From Zeimonas sediminis (lineage in GTDB: Bacteria > Pseudomonadota > Gammaproteobacteria > Burkholderiales > Burkholderiaceae_E), in the NCBI RefSeq assembly GCF_023721795.1, contig NZ_JAMQYE010000001.1, positions 1,674,001 to 1,738,000 of the forward strand: DNA of 64,000 bases, in the 5' to 3' direction. Position 1 is the stretch's first letter; every line of letters starts with the position of its first letter. Positions 51,504 to 60,527 of the stretch are shown here, piece after piece. The notes below the pieces were generated by a model. The model was not told where the DNA came from and searched no databases. It saw nothing but the letters and a program-made list of their open reading frames with translations. The translations under genes and the position numbers were made by a program.

Positions 51504-52559
51504 TCATTTGCGACTGGAAAGTGCCGCGGTCGATACGTCCTGAAGCTCGACACCATCGATATTCAGGCCGTTGATCCGAATCCGGTTTCCGTTCCTGAGA
51601 ACCGTCACGACGAATGGATTGACGAGTCCGGGGGCACCTGCACCGGGTCCGGTCCCGGCGGCGCGGCTGGCGAGTCCCATCAGAGCGGCCTTGTTTCGGA
51701 CCTTGAACTCGCGGTTCGCTTCGGGGACGAGCACGCTCACGACGACATCGTCGGCTTCCAGACCGCTCTGCGCGCCGCCGGATCCCGAGGCGACACTGAC
51801 GACTCTGACCACAGTCGGGCCGAGCCCGGATATCGTCGACATCGTTTGATCGGACGGGCCCGCAGCCGCCGCAGCCGGCCCCCGGTACACCACGATGCCG
51901 GGGCCGAGCGCCGCCGAGTCCGCGGCGGTGGCCGAGAGTTCGTTGCCGGTGAGCTTGCCCGGTTTGAGGTCAATGCGCACTCCCGCCGGCGTCAATGCAT
52001 ACAGGGTAGGACCGGCGAGCGCGTCAGCGCCATCATCAACGCTCACCACTGCGTATCCCCACTCGGTATTCACGCGCTTGATCTCTCCCACGCGCACGGA
52101 TGCCGCGAGCATCGCGGCATGTGCAGCCTCGCGCTGCCGACGGGCTTCCTCTGCGCGACGTGCGGCAGCCTCCCGCGCCTCCTTCCGCTCGAGGATGTTC
52201 GACAGCATGGCAATCGCCGGCTTGTAGTTGCGGGCCCTCGGGCCGGCGCCCTCGACGTAACGCTTGAGCGCCGCCTCGGCCTCTTCCGCCTTGCCGAGCG
52301 CGTTGAAGGCGTTGCCCTCGAAGAAATCGAACTCCGGGTTGAGCGGGCGGTTCATCGCGCGGGCATCGGCGATCAGCTTGAGCGTCAGTGGGTGATTCTC
52401 GACCTTGATGGCTTCCACCAGTCGATGCTTGATGACGTCGAGTTGAACGTCGGCGGATACATCCTGCGCAAGCAGGTTCGGAGAGGCGGCAACCAGGATG
52501 ACAGCGGCTGCCAGCGCCACTCGCTGCGGCCCGCGAATCAGCAGATCCGTGATCTTCAT
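51504..52559 (-). CDS. Exported protein with TPR-like and PDZ-like regions
   Basis: About 351 residues. Signal peptide (RVALAAAVILVAASPNLLAQ) is followed by helical, TPR-like segments (DFFEGNAFNALGKAEEAEAA), then a basic coiled-coil (AREAAARRAEEARRQREAAH). The last 120 residues look PDZ-like (SGGAQSGLEADDVVVSVLV; NPFVVTVLRNGNRIRINGL), a fold that binds C-terminal peptides. Start could also be 52592; 52559 keeps the signal peptide. Second gene of the exported-protein series, probably a periplasmic scaffold. Confidence 0.72.
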   Translation of the reverse strand: MKITDLLIRGPQRVALAAAVILVAASPNLLAQDVSADVQLDVIKHRLVEAIKVENHPLTLKLIADARAMNRPLNPEFDFFEGNAFNALGKAEEAEAALKRYVEGAGPRARNYKPAIAMLSNILERKEAREAAARRAEEARRQREAAHAAMLAASVRVGEIKRVNTEWGYAVVSVDDGADALAGPTLYALTPAGVRIDLKPGKLTGNELSATAADSAALGPGIVVYRGPAAAAAGPSDQTMSTISGLGPTVVRVVSVASGSGGAQSGLEADDVVVSVLVPEANREFKVRNKAALMGLASRAAGTGPGAGAPGLVNPFVVTVLRNGNRIRINGLNIDGVELQDVSTAALSSRK

Positions 52560-52649
52560 GTGCAGGGAGTTCCGGAAATTTCCAATCGACATTCAGACTG
52601 CGTCCAACATGAAAAACACCGGCGACTCCGCGTGCCAGCGCCGCATCGG

Positions 52650-54326
52650 CTACCGGATGCTGCGGCAGGTCGGATCGCCGCAAGCGCTGCTGCACTGGGC
52701 CCGGGCGGAATCCATCGATTCGGCCTTGTTGCAGGCGTAGGCCTCGATGAAGCGCTTCTTGGCGGCCAGGCATGCCTGGCTGAGATAGGTGATGACATGC
52801 ACCACGGCGTTGCGTGTCGTCACCTCCCCTTCGAAATGGGTCAGCCTGTTCCGTACCTGACAGTCGGGCCTGAACTCTTCACGCTGCACGTTGGACAGCG
52901 CGTTCACCGGCTCGGCCGACGGGGGCCTGATCGCGCTGTTGGCAGGGTTGGCGGCGATTTCACCCGGATTGAATCCCGGTACGGCTGCTGCCGGAGAGGC
53001 GTTCAATGCCGCGGCCACCGCGGGCGGCGGCGGGGTATTGTTCAGCTTGCCCTGCGCAATGAGTTGCTGCCGGCCGGCCTCGCTGCGCTGTACCGACTCG
53101 CGGTAAAGCCGTTGCCCCTCGGTCATGCGTTGCGGCTGCGAGGCCAGTGCCAGGCGGTTCTGCTCCTCGATCTCGGCGAGTCGCTGATTCATGCCCTGGT
53201 TCATCGCGGCGGAGTATTCCGCAAAACCCGCACCCGCATTGCCGCGTGCAATATTGGCGCCGAGCCGGCCCGCCATCTCTCCTGCGTTCTGGAGGCCGGC
53301 GCGATGGCCTGCGACGCCGAGAACGGTGCCGGCGACGAGGCCGGCTATCAGGCGGCCACTGCGCGACGATTCGGCCTCTGCCTGACGGCGGCGTTCCGCT
53401 TCCGCAAGGCGCTGGTCGACCTGCTGATGCGACTGCGAGACTTCGAACAGCAGCTTGTTCTGCATGGACTGCTGCTCTATCAGTCCATTGCGCAGGCTTT
53501 CCGCATGCGCGACGTAAGCCTTTCGCTCACGCTCCCGGTCACGCAAGCTGAGCGCGTCGCCCAGGGCGTCATCGATCCGGGAGCCCGAACCTGCGCTGGC
53601 AACCGGCGAAGCACCGGCTGGACCCGGTTCCAGCGCCGCTTCCACGCTGTCCGGGCGCGGCGCAGCTGCGGTGGTGGCGGGGTGCAGCGGCGCTGCATGC
53701 GTGGCTGCCGTGCTCCCCAGCAATGCGTCGACATCCAGGCCCGCAACGGCCGGGCCCGGACCTGATGACGGAGGGGTGGCGGGCGCGGCGACAGGTGGCG
53801 GCGCATCCAGCAGGCCACCGACATCGATGGCCGGTCGGCTATCGCCGGCAGCCTGACCGGCTGGCGCGGAAGAGGTTACCCGGCCGTCGAGACTGCCATT
53901 CTGTCCGTTCTGGCTGTAGCGGATCCGGTACGACCAACTGAAGGGTCGGCTGGAGTCGTCGGCGAGCGCCAGCCTCTTGAGGGTCTTTTGCGGAATGGCA
54001 TCCAGATAAATGTAGCCCCGAATCGCGTCGCCCGCCGAGCCGCTTCGCAGATTGGCGTGGGACAGGATTTCGAGCCCGTCGATGCGCATGCCTGCCTCGC
54101 TTGCCGACACAGACAGTTCGTGCGCGGCCTGCATCGACACCCCGTGCAAGGGCGGGGCTGGAGCCTGGAGTTCGACGACCTGCACAATCAGCCCGCCCCG
54201 CTGCTCACGGGCAATGATCTGGCCGGCCTGTGCAGTCAGGCAAGACAGCACGGATGCCATCGCGACCCCCAGGGCGAAAGCACGGAGGACCGCATGCGTC
54301 GACTGCCCTATCAATCGATACCCCAA
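52650..54326 (-). CDS. Large exported protein with coiled coil and Cys-rich tail, unknown function
   Basis: About 558 residues. A signal peptide ends MASVLSCLTAQAGQ. A beta-rich first domain, a Pro/Ala-rich linker, a long charged coiled coil (LRDRERERKAYVAHAESLRN onward) with a Gly-rich hydrophobic patch (LIAGLVAGTVLGVAGHRAGL), and a Cys-rich C-terminus (CNKAESMDSARAQCSSACGD) follow. Start is uncertain: TTG at 54326, or TTG at 54314 with a GGGG site closer in. No known domain. First of four exported proteins; the Gly patch may insert in a membrane. Confidence 0.72.
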   Translation of the reverse strand: MGYRLIGQSTHAVLRAFALGVAMASVLSCLTAQAGQIIAREQRGGLIVQVVELQAPAPPLHGVSMQAAHELSVSASEAGMRIDGLEILSHANLRSGSAGDAIRGYIYLDAIPQKTLKRLALADDSSRPFSWSYRIRYSQNGQNGSLDGRVTSSAPAGQAAGDSRPAIDVGGLLDAPPPVAAPATPPSSGPGPAVAGLDVDALLGSTAATHAAPLHPATTAAAPRPDSVEAALEPGPAGASPVASAGSGSRIDDALGDALSLRDRERERKAYVAHAESLRNGLIEQQSMQNKLLFEVSQSHQQVDQRLAEAERRRQAEAESSRSGRLIAGLVAGTVLGVAGHRAGLQNAGEMAGRLGANIARGNAGAGFAEYSAAMNQGMNQRLAEIEEQNRLALASQPQRMTEGQRLYRESVQRSEAGRQQLIAQGKLNNTPPPPAVAAALNASPAAAVPGFNPGEIAANPANSAIRPPSAEPVNALSNVQREEFRPDCQVRNRLTHFEGEVTTRNAVVHVITYLSQACLAAKKRFIEAYACNKAESMDSARAQCSSACGDPTCRSIR

Positions 54327-54636
54327 TTCACGGTCTGCACGACACGTTCGACACTTCGTCTGGACACCTGCCAGCGATTCCTGAAGACGGACATCGCTCG
54401 ATCAATGCGGCAATGAATCGAACAGAAGCACATGACCGGTGCTCCTGCAACCCGCCCGTCGACCGAAGCTACTGAATGGCCTTTTCATCGGCAACATGTC
54501 CGGCGGCCTCACTCGACAAACGGCCGCATTTGCCAGTCATCCGGGGGCTTGATTGACAATATTCTAGTCAAGCTCCAGTCCGCTCTGCGACGCCCTGACC
54601 TGTCCCAGCTCTTCGAACCACTGAATCCTGGAAAGA
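54327..54636. other. Non-coding upstream region of the exported-protein series
   Basis: About 310 bases with no gene. A short inverted repeat GCTTGA...TCAAGC lies at about 54547-54573 around a TTGACA. Possible control region for the 54326 gene, but no clear promoter pair could be fixed. Confidence 0.4.
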
Positions 54637-54663
54637 CGGCTCTTCTTCGCGAAGAAAGAGCCG
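54637..54663 (+). repeat. Inverted repeat just before the IS3-type orfA relic
   Basis: CGGCTCTTCTTCGCG pairs with CGCGAAGAAAGAGCCG apart from one unpaired A, forming a long hairpin that ends directly at the orfA start codon. Confidence 0.6.
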
Positions 54664-54839
54664 ATGAGAAAGAGCCGATTCACCGAGGAGCAGATGGTCG
54701 CCATCCTCCGGGAAGCCGAGAAGTCGACCGTCGCCGCGGCGGCCAAGCGCAACAAGGTCAGCGAGCAGGCGATCTACGCCTGGCGATCCTGAAGTGGCTC
54801 ACCGAGAACAAGGTGGAGACCGCCCACATCGATCCGGGA
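54664..54839 (+). pseudogene. IS3-family transposase relic, orfA head joined to orfB fragment
   Basis: From 54664 the frame reads RKSRFTEEQMVAILREAEKS and ends after VSEQAIYAWRS with a TGA at 54790-54792: the start of an IS3-type OrfA HTH protein. In another frame 54783-54839 reads AILKWLTENKVETAHIDPG, which matches the integrase core of IS3-type OrfB. The rest of both proteins is missing, so a large internal deletion has left a dead fragment. Confidence 0.78.
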
Positions 54840-55123
54840 CTTGTCCGAGAGGCGCAAGAAAGTCGAAGACGATCTATTCTCGCTGTCGACGCTTCTCGGA
54901 CGTTGAACTGCTCAGGCTCGACGGGCGCCAACTACGCGAAGCTGCCTTGCATGAGGCGTTGCCCGAACGACAACGTGCGACCCTCGAGCGACGTTGACCG
55001 CGCTGAGTTCATCGCTCCCGATGCAGTCGCTCGGGTGCCCTGATCCATTTCGCCGGACGATTGAAGGTCTCTTCGTGCCATGCGTTCCGGTCACACGGCT
55101 TCCAGCGGCATTCTCACGGACAA
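54840..55123. other. Non-coding stretch after the IS relic
   Basis: No clear gene. A short frame ending DVELLRLDGRQLREAALHEA looks protein-like but could not be assigned to a family and has no start context; it may be another decayed fragment. Confidence 0.4.
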
Positions 55124-56176
55124 TCAACGCGGCGGCGGCAGATCCTCGCCAAGCAGGCGCCGGCCGAGCCAGCCGGACATGCGCCCGACCTGGCCGAGCC
55201 AGCCGAACCTGTGCCCGGCATCCATGCCGTCTCGACTGCCGACGCGGATCGGCTTGACCTCGGCCAGGGGGCTGGCGCGCCGGGCCACCTCGAACGAGAA
55301 CACGTAGAACGGCTCCTGGCCCATCCGCAGGTCGGTGATCGTCAGCCGACCGTCGTGCTCGCGCATGCGGAAGAAGCCCCTGCTGATCCAGGCGACGCTG
55401 GCCACGGCTGGGATTGCTGCAGTCTCCGCGTACAGCGCGGCATCGCGGGAGAACCGGTCGAAGCGGATGTCGCGGCCGCGATCCAGCAACGAATAGAACC
55501 CCTCATCGTAGCCGTCCGGGTACATGGCTACGACCCGCCACAGCACCGTGTTGAACGGCGCTGGCGTGACCAGTACGCGCTCGGGCCGCATGCCGCGCTC
55601 GGCCAGCTGCTCGCGCACGATGCCGGTGACATGCGTCTGCGCGAGCAAGGCCCAGCCCAGGTAGGCGGTCGAGAGCGCGAGACCGATCCGGTTCCAGCGC
55701 AATCGGCCCGGGCCGCGCGCGAGCAGCGCCGCCGCGATCCCGAAAAGCAGCGGCAACGTGTACAGCGGATCGACGATGAAGACGCTGCCCAAGCCGAACG
55801 GGTGATTGCTGAACGGCAGCGCGAGCTGCGTGCCGTACACCGTGGTCGCATCGAGCAGCGCATGCGTGACGAGCACCAGCCAAACCGCGCCCCACCAGCG
55901 CGCGAAGCGCTCGGTGAACCGCGGCCCAGCGCGATCGACGCCGGCGACTGCTGCGGCGATGAACGGTGAGGCCACGCTCTGCCAGAAGATCGAGTGCGTC
56001 TCGGCGCGGTGCATCGTCATGTTGCTGACCGCGTCGCCGTAGTCGACCAGGGCGTCTAGATCGGGCAGCGTGCCGACGACGCCGCCCAGGAGCGCAGCCT
56101 TCCAGGGCGCCGTGCGCCGACCCATCGCGGCCAGCCCGACCGCGGCTCCGAGCGCGAACTGTGATACAGAGTCCAT
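55124..56176 (-). CDS. Metal-dependent hydrolase-like membrane protein (YdjM/DUF457 type)
   Basis: A 350-residue integral membrane protein. The N-terminal half has GAAVGLAAMGRRTAPWKAAL, GTLPDLDALVDYGDAV and HRAETHSIFWQSV, the Asp/His pattern of the LexA-regulated YdjM-like hydrolases, with about five helices. The C-terminal 140 residues are soluble. The extreme C-terminus carries a 10-residue tandem duplication (WLGQVGRMSGWLGRRLLG). Activity unproven in the family. Confidence 0.82.
   Translation of the reverse strand: MDSVSQFALGAAVGLAAMGRRTAPWKAALLGGVVGTLPDLDALVDYGDAVSNMTMHRAETHSIFWQSVASPFIAAAVAGVDRAGPRFTERFARWWGAVWLVLVTHALLDATTVYGTQLALPFSNHPFGLGSVFIVDPLYTLPLLFGIAAALLARGPGRLRWNRIGLALSTAYLGWALLAQTHVTGIVREQLAERGMRPERVLVTPAPFNTVLWRVVAMYPDGYDEGFYSLLDRGRDIRFDRFSRDAALYAETAAIPAVASVAWISRGFFRMREHDGRLTITDLRMGQEPFYVFSFEVARRASPLAEVKPIRVGSRDGMDAGHRFGWLGQVGRMSGWLGRRLLGEDLPPPR
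55161..55220. repeat. 30-base tandem duplication at the 3' end of the YdjM-like gene
   Basis: Units 55161-55190 and 55191-55220 share the core GGCCGAGCCAGCCG and a similar tail. In frame, it repeats about ten residues near the C-terminus. Confidence 0.7.
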
Positions 56177-56476
56177 GACTCAGCAGACTACAGCCTACGG
56201 ACCGCCGACGTGCGAACCTCGATTACCGCTCCGCGGCGCGAGCCCGATCGGCACATCTCGGTCATCGATACGCGTTGGCGAAGGGCGGCTTCCTGGCCTC
56301 TCATCGAGCGAGGCGCATAGGGGGCATATGCAACGCGCTCATCCGAAGGTGGTCGCACGAAGGCGGTCATTTACAGGTACGCAGTGCTCGCCAGAAGTCG
56401 CCAATGCCGACCTTTCCGGTGCACCGCGTCTCTACCGCGGGATGGCGATCGCCGTGCAGCGCAGCGCACCGAGGCG
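56177..56476. other. Non-coding stretch
   Basis: About 300 bases upstream of the YdjM-like gene; no gene, hairpin or repeat recognised. It should hold that gene's promoter. Confidence 0.4.
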
Positions 56477-56827
56477 CTATCCGCCGCGCCGGTGCGACAG
56501 AGTCCAGAGCGCAAGCGCGATTGTCAGACCCACCAGTACGAAGAGCGTAACGCGCGGCGCATCGCCCTGGGCGGGATTGGTCAGACCGTTCATCGCGAGG
56601 AACGCGAGGTTCAGGCCCAGATAGGCGGCGACCGCCGCGAAACCGGCGCTGCGGACGCGCGCAACACCCGATAGCGACCACACGGCCCAACCGCCGATGA
56701 TCACGTTCGACAGGATGCGGATCAACTCGGCCTGGCCCGTTGCGACATGCACTGCGACATCGATTAGCTGAATGACGACGACGCCAAGGCCGAAAAGCAA
56801 GCCGGTCTTGCTGCTGGTGGTTTCCAT
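56477..56827 (-). CDS. Small four-helix membrane protein, unknown function
   Basis: A 116-residue protein with four hydrophobic helices (LLFGLGVVVIQLIDVAVHVA; LSNVIIGGWAVWSLSGVA; FAAVAAYLGLNLAFLAMNGL; VTLFVLVGLTIALALW) and a short basic tail. Start at 56827 has GGAGGGAGGGC at close spacing. No family recognised. No link to neighbours apparent. Confidence 0.68.
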   Translation of the reverse strand: METTSSKTGLLFGLGVVVIQLIDVAVHVATGQAELIRILSNVIIGGWAVWSLSGVARVRSAGFAAVAAYLGLNLAFLAMNGLTNPAQGDAPRVTLFVLVGLTIALALWTLSHRRGG

Positions 56828-57150
56828 GCCCTCCCTCCATTCGACCGGCAATTCCCGGTTGGCCGGATGCTGGCGAGCTTACCTGAAGCCTGCAGTGGGT
56901 GTGACGTGTCCACCCAAGCCAGTCTGAGTTGGCGCGTGTTTGGCACGTATCCGATCGTCTGAATCGCCGCGGTCAGCGTTAGCCGAGACTCCCGGCAGTC
57001 AGTCCAAGGATCGCTTCGCTGAAACGACAGGCACTCGCGTGCTGTCGCGGAGGCCTACTGCGCGCTGCTTTTCCGACCGTCGACTTGCTGTCCCACGAGC
57101 CCCATCAAGAGGCTGACTTCGGCGGCTTCGCATCGACGGCCGGCAGTCGA
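56828..57150. other. Non-coding stretch
   Basis: About 320 bases between the small membrane protein and the gamma-glutamyltransferase. Nothing recognised apart from a possible promoter region for the membrane protein gene. Confidence 0.4.
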
Positions 57151-58725
57151 TCAGCCTTCCCCCGCCACCGCGTCGCCCCAGGGCGTGTAGACCTCGGTGC
57201 AACCGCTGTTGATGCCCCCGCCCCGGGCGACGCCTGCCGGACAGGCATAGGCGTACGGATAGACGTGGCGGCGCGCGGTGCTGGTCGGCAGCGTTGCCGC
57301 CAGCGCCTCGAGCGTTTCCGCCGGCAGCGTCGGGTCGGCGATGATCTCGTCGCCGCCGCTGACATCGATGCGCGGCTGGTGAAACGCGGCTTCGAGGTCC
57401 ATGCCGTGGTTCGTCATGAACGAGACCAACTGCATGACCGAGCCGAGGATCTTCCTGCCGCCCGATGCGCCGACGGCGAACTCGCGGCCATCGGCGGTTC
57501 GCCCGATCACCGGACAGTAGTTCGTCAGGCAGCGCTTGCCGGGCGCGAGTGAATTCGGCTTGCCCGGCTCGGGGTCGAACCACATGATGCCGTTGTTCAG
57601 CAGCAGGCCGGTGGACGGCGACGTGACCTTCGAGCCGAAGATCGACAACAGGGTCTGCGTCACCGCGCACAGGTTGCCCTGCGCGTCGACGACACTGAAA
57701 TGCGTGGTGCAGCCCGGACTCGCCGGCGACTCATGGTCGCCCATGCTGGCGAGCCGATCGTCGAACGCCTCGTCGAGGGCGAGCGCCATCGCGCGATAGG
57801 CCGCGGCATCGGGCGGCCCGTCGTTCAGCTGCGCGCGGTTCAGGTTGCCCAGGGCGCGCAGGAAAGTGGGGCCGCCCGTCAGGTCCGGCGCCGCGAACAC
57901 TTCCCCCTTGCTCCAGGCCATGTGCAGGGGCTCGACCATCGACGCCCGGTAGCCGGCCAGGTCATCGAGGCTCAGGCAGCCGCCCTTGGCGCGCACGTCG
58001 TCGACCAGGGCCCGCGCGATGCTGCCGCGATAGAACTCCGCGGGGCCCGCCTCGGCCAGGGTCTCGAGCGTGCGCGCCAGCGCCGATTGATCGAGCCGCT
58101 TCTGCTCCACCGCGGTCCAGCCGCCGACGATCGGCCACTTACCGTCCTGCAGGAAGCAGGCCGCGGTGTCCGGATCTTCGGACAGCGCCTGCGCATTGGC
58201 GCCGGTCAGCAAGGCCGAATACCAGTCGACCAGCATGCCCTCGCGAGCCAGCTGCGCCGCGGGCTCGACGAGCCGCCGCCAGGCGAAGGTTCCGAAGGCC
58301 TGGTGCGCCATCTCCAGCCCGGCCACCATGCCGGGCACCGCCACCGCGGTGGCGCCCTTCACGTTTCGATCACCGACAACGTGCGGCCACGGGAACAGGT
58401 CCGACGAGACCGCCTGACCGCTCAGCGGGTAATCGGCCGGATCCAGTTCGGCCGGCGCCCGCATCCCGAAGTTCACCACATACGCCTTCCGCTCCCTGGC
58501 GCGCCACAGCACCATGCAGCCGCCGGCGGCGAGACCGCTCATCCAGGGTTCCACCACGCCGAGGGCCAGCGAGGTGGCGATCGCCGCGTCGACCGCGTCG
58601 CCGCCCTGGTGCAGGATGCGGGCGCCCACGCGGGCCGCAACGACGTGCTGGGCGGCGACGACTCCGGCGGCCGATCGAACCGCTGGCTTGCGGACCTGTT
58701 GCGAGATGGAGAAGTTGTCGAGCAT
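57151..58725 (-). CDS. Gamma-glutamyltransferase family protein
   Basis: A 524-residue Ntn-hydrolase proenzyme. The autoprocessing site is at TTHFSVVDAQGNLCAV with catalytic Thr340; SPSTGLLLNNGIMWFDPEPG and GASGGRKILGSVMQL are the family's substrate-binding blocks. There is no signal peptide, unlike the periplasmic E. coli enzyme, so it is probably cytoplasmic. It would transfer or hydrolyse gamma-glutamyl groups, or act on related amides. The neighbouring cluster with M19-like and D-amino-acid enzymes makes a peptide-salvage role plausible. Confidence 0.9.
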   Translation of the reverse strand: MLDNFSISQQVRKPAVRSAAGVVAAQHVVAARVGARILHQGGDAVDAAIATSLALGVVEPWMSGLAAGGCMVLWRARERKAYVVNFGMRAPAELDPADYPLSGQAVSSDLFPWPHVVGDRNVKGATAVAVPGMVAGLEMAHQAFGTFAWRRLVEPAAQLAREGMLVDWYSALLTGANAQALSEDPDTAACFLQDGKWPIVGGWTAVEQKRLDQSALARTLETLAEAGPAEFYRGSIARALVDDVRAKGGCLSLDDLAGYRASMVEPLHMAWSKGEVFAAPDLTGGPTFLRALGNLNRAQLNDGPPDAAAYRAMALALDEAFDDRLASMGDHESPASPGCTTHFSVVDAQGNLCAVTQTLLSIFGSKVTSPSTGLLLNNGIMWFDPEPGKPNSLAPGKRCLTNYCPVIGRTADGREFAVGASGGRKILGSVMQLVSFMTNHGMDLEAAFHQPRIDVSGGDEIIADPTLPAETLEALAATLPTSTARRHVYPYAYACPAGVARGGGINSGCTEVYTPWGDAVAGEG

Positions 58726-58960
58726 GCTGGGAGCTAAGTGCCAGTGGTGAAGGGGGCGGCCTCTGCGCCGACGCGAGCGGCTCGGTCTTGCGCGCGGGAA
58801 TTTGGAATTCAAGCACGGCGCGCCACATTCGGGACGGATCGGTGCGTCGGAATCGACATTCGAACCGCCACGTATGCCCAGAGAAGCTCGGAAAGGCCGT
58901 TCTCGAGTTCCGCCGTGTCGAGGGCCGCACCGCCCCCGTCATCGGAGAAGATCGGACCGG
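58726..58960. other. Upstream region of the gamma-glutamyltransferase gene
   Basis: No gene seen. It must hold the gamma-glutamyltransferase promoter on the minus strand; no confident -35/-10 pair was found. Confidence 0.4.
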
Positions 58961-59110
58961 TGTCTCCGTAAGCTCCCCTAGCCGGTGGACATTCGGAAGT
59001 AGACTTTTCTGGCAGTGTGACGTCGGAGGAAGTCCGATGAAGAGGACGAAGTTCAGCGAATCGCAGATCGTGGCGATTCTTCAGGGACGCGACGCGGACG
59101 TGCCGTTGAC
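58961..59110 (+). pseudogene. IS3-family left end and orfA relic
   Basis: A segment beginning TGTCTCCGTAAGCTCCCCTA resembles an IS3-type end. After GGAGGAAGTCCG an ATG at 59038 starts MKRTKFSESQIVAILQGRDA, the usual OrfA N-terminus. Homology stops after about 25 residues and no HTH remainder or orfB follows. A different IS3 subgroup from the relic at 54.7 kb. Confidence 0.65.
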
Positions 59111-59258
59111 AGCGGGGAAGATGCCGGCAGGCGAGACGTATATAAGGATCTCGCTGCTCGACCGCCCGAACCAGCCCAGTCGGCGACCGCTCCCGAACTC
59201 GCGGGGTATCGACCGACACGCGTAAGCGTCGTCGGATGCTCGACAGACCCGTTCAGCC

Positions 59259-60518
59259 CTAGAATCGGCTAATGTCGAACGGGCGTATGTCGACCTCGGG
59301 CTCATCACCCGCTACGAGCGCTGCGATGATCTCGCCCGTGGGTGCGGCCGCCGTGAGCCCGACATGCCCATGCCCGAAAGCGAAGTACACGTTGGGCACG
59401 CGCGGCGCCCGACCAACGACGGGCAAGGAATCCGGCAGCGAGGGCCGATGCCCCATCCAGCGCTCGAGCTTGCCGAAGGCCAGATCAGGAAACAGGTTCC
59501 GACTCAGCGCAACGAGTGCGTCGGCGCGACTGTAGTTCGGCGGTGCGTCGAGGCCAGCGAGCTCGACGGTCCCGGCTATCCTCAGCCCGCCTTCCATCGG
59601 GGTGCAGAAGTACTTCCCCTCTCCCGACATCACAGGCACCTTTGGCACGACCGTGGGCGCCGACAGCATCACGTGGTAGCCGCGCTCGGTCTCGAGGGGC
59701 ACGACGTGCCCAAGGGCTTTAGCGAGCTCGCCAGAATGGGCGCCGGCGGCGATCACCACGTGATCGGTATCGATCTGGCCGGCATCGGTCAGGACACGAT
59801 TGGCCCGCCCCTCGCGATGCTCGAATCCAAGGGCTTTCCCCGCGAAGAAACGTGCGCCGCCGGCATGCAAGACCGCGGCGAGCGCCTGTGAGAGGCGAAG
59901 CGGATTGGGGCAATGACCTTGTTCGGGAAGCACGACCAGATGAGTGACCGCCTTCGACAGCGCGGGCTCGAACTCCCGGACCTCGCCGCCAGTCAGTACC
60001 TCGATCGATACCCCTCGCGCGCGCCTCAGCTCCCTGCCGAGCCCGTCTCCCAGGAAGGCCGACTCGCTCCGATAGGCAAACGCGTAGCCGTTCTGGACGA
60101 CCAGCTCCGGAACGCCGGCCCGCTGGGCCAGGGGCACCCAGGCGTCGATGCTGCGGTCGAGCAAGGGGTGCAGCGCGTCGGCGATCCGATTGACCTGGTC
60201 CAGGGAACTCGCCTTGTGCAGGCGCCACAACCATGGCGCGATGCGCGCTGCGTAGCGCCACGGGATCGAAAGCGGGCCGAGCGGATCCGCCAGCCAGCCC
60301 GGCACCTTCTTCCAGGCCCCGGGCAAGCCGAGCGGCACACATGAGGCGCGACTGAAACAACCGGCATTACCGAGCGAGCAGTACTCCCCGGGCGGCCGGG
60401 GATCGACAAGCGTTACCGCATAGCCTCGGGCCTGCAGTTGAAGGGCGCAAGCGAGGCCGACGACGCCCGCCCCGACGATGCAGACCCGCTGCGCCATGTC
60501 GCCCGGCCGATCACTCAT
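59259..60518 (-). CDS. D-amino acid dehydrogenase-like FAD oxidoreductase
   Basis: About 419 residues. The FAD motif is VCIVGAGVVGLACALQLQAR near the N-terminus, and YCSLGNAGCFSRASCVPLG is typical of DadA-like enzymes that deaminate D-amino acids to 2-oxo acids. The C-terminus has PNVYFAFGHGHVGLTAA. Start at 60518 is preferred; 60497 is an alternative. It follows a Bug receptor by 9 bases in the same operon. Exact amino acid substrate unknown. Confidence 0.87.
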   Translation of the reverse strand: MSDRPGDMAQRVCIVGAGVVGLACALQLQARGYAVTLVDPRPPGEYCSLGNAGCFSRASCVPLGLPGAWKKVPGWLADPLGPLSIPWRYAARIAPWLWRLHKASSLDQVNRIADALHPLLDRSIDAWVPLAQRAGVPELVVQNGYAFAYRSESAFLGDGLGRELRRARGVSIEVLTGGEVREFEPALSKAVTHLVVLPEQGHCPNPLRLSQALAAVLHAGGARFFAGKALGFEHREGRANRVLTDAGQIDTDHVVIAAGAHSGELAKALGHVVPLETERGYHVMLSAPTVVPKVPVMSGEGKYFCTPMEGGLRIAGTVELAGLDAPPNYSRADALVALSRNLFPDLAFGKLERWMGHRPSLPDSLPVVGRAPRVPNVYFAFGHGHVGLTAAAPTGEIIAALVAGDEPEVDIRPFDISRF

Positions 60519-60527
60519 GTCGCCCAA

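Noticed and set aside
52573-52582. GGAAATTTCC palindrome upstream of the TPR/PDZ-like gene
   Set aside because: Only ten bases, not repeated nearby, and common enough by chance.
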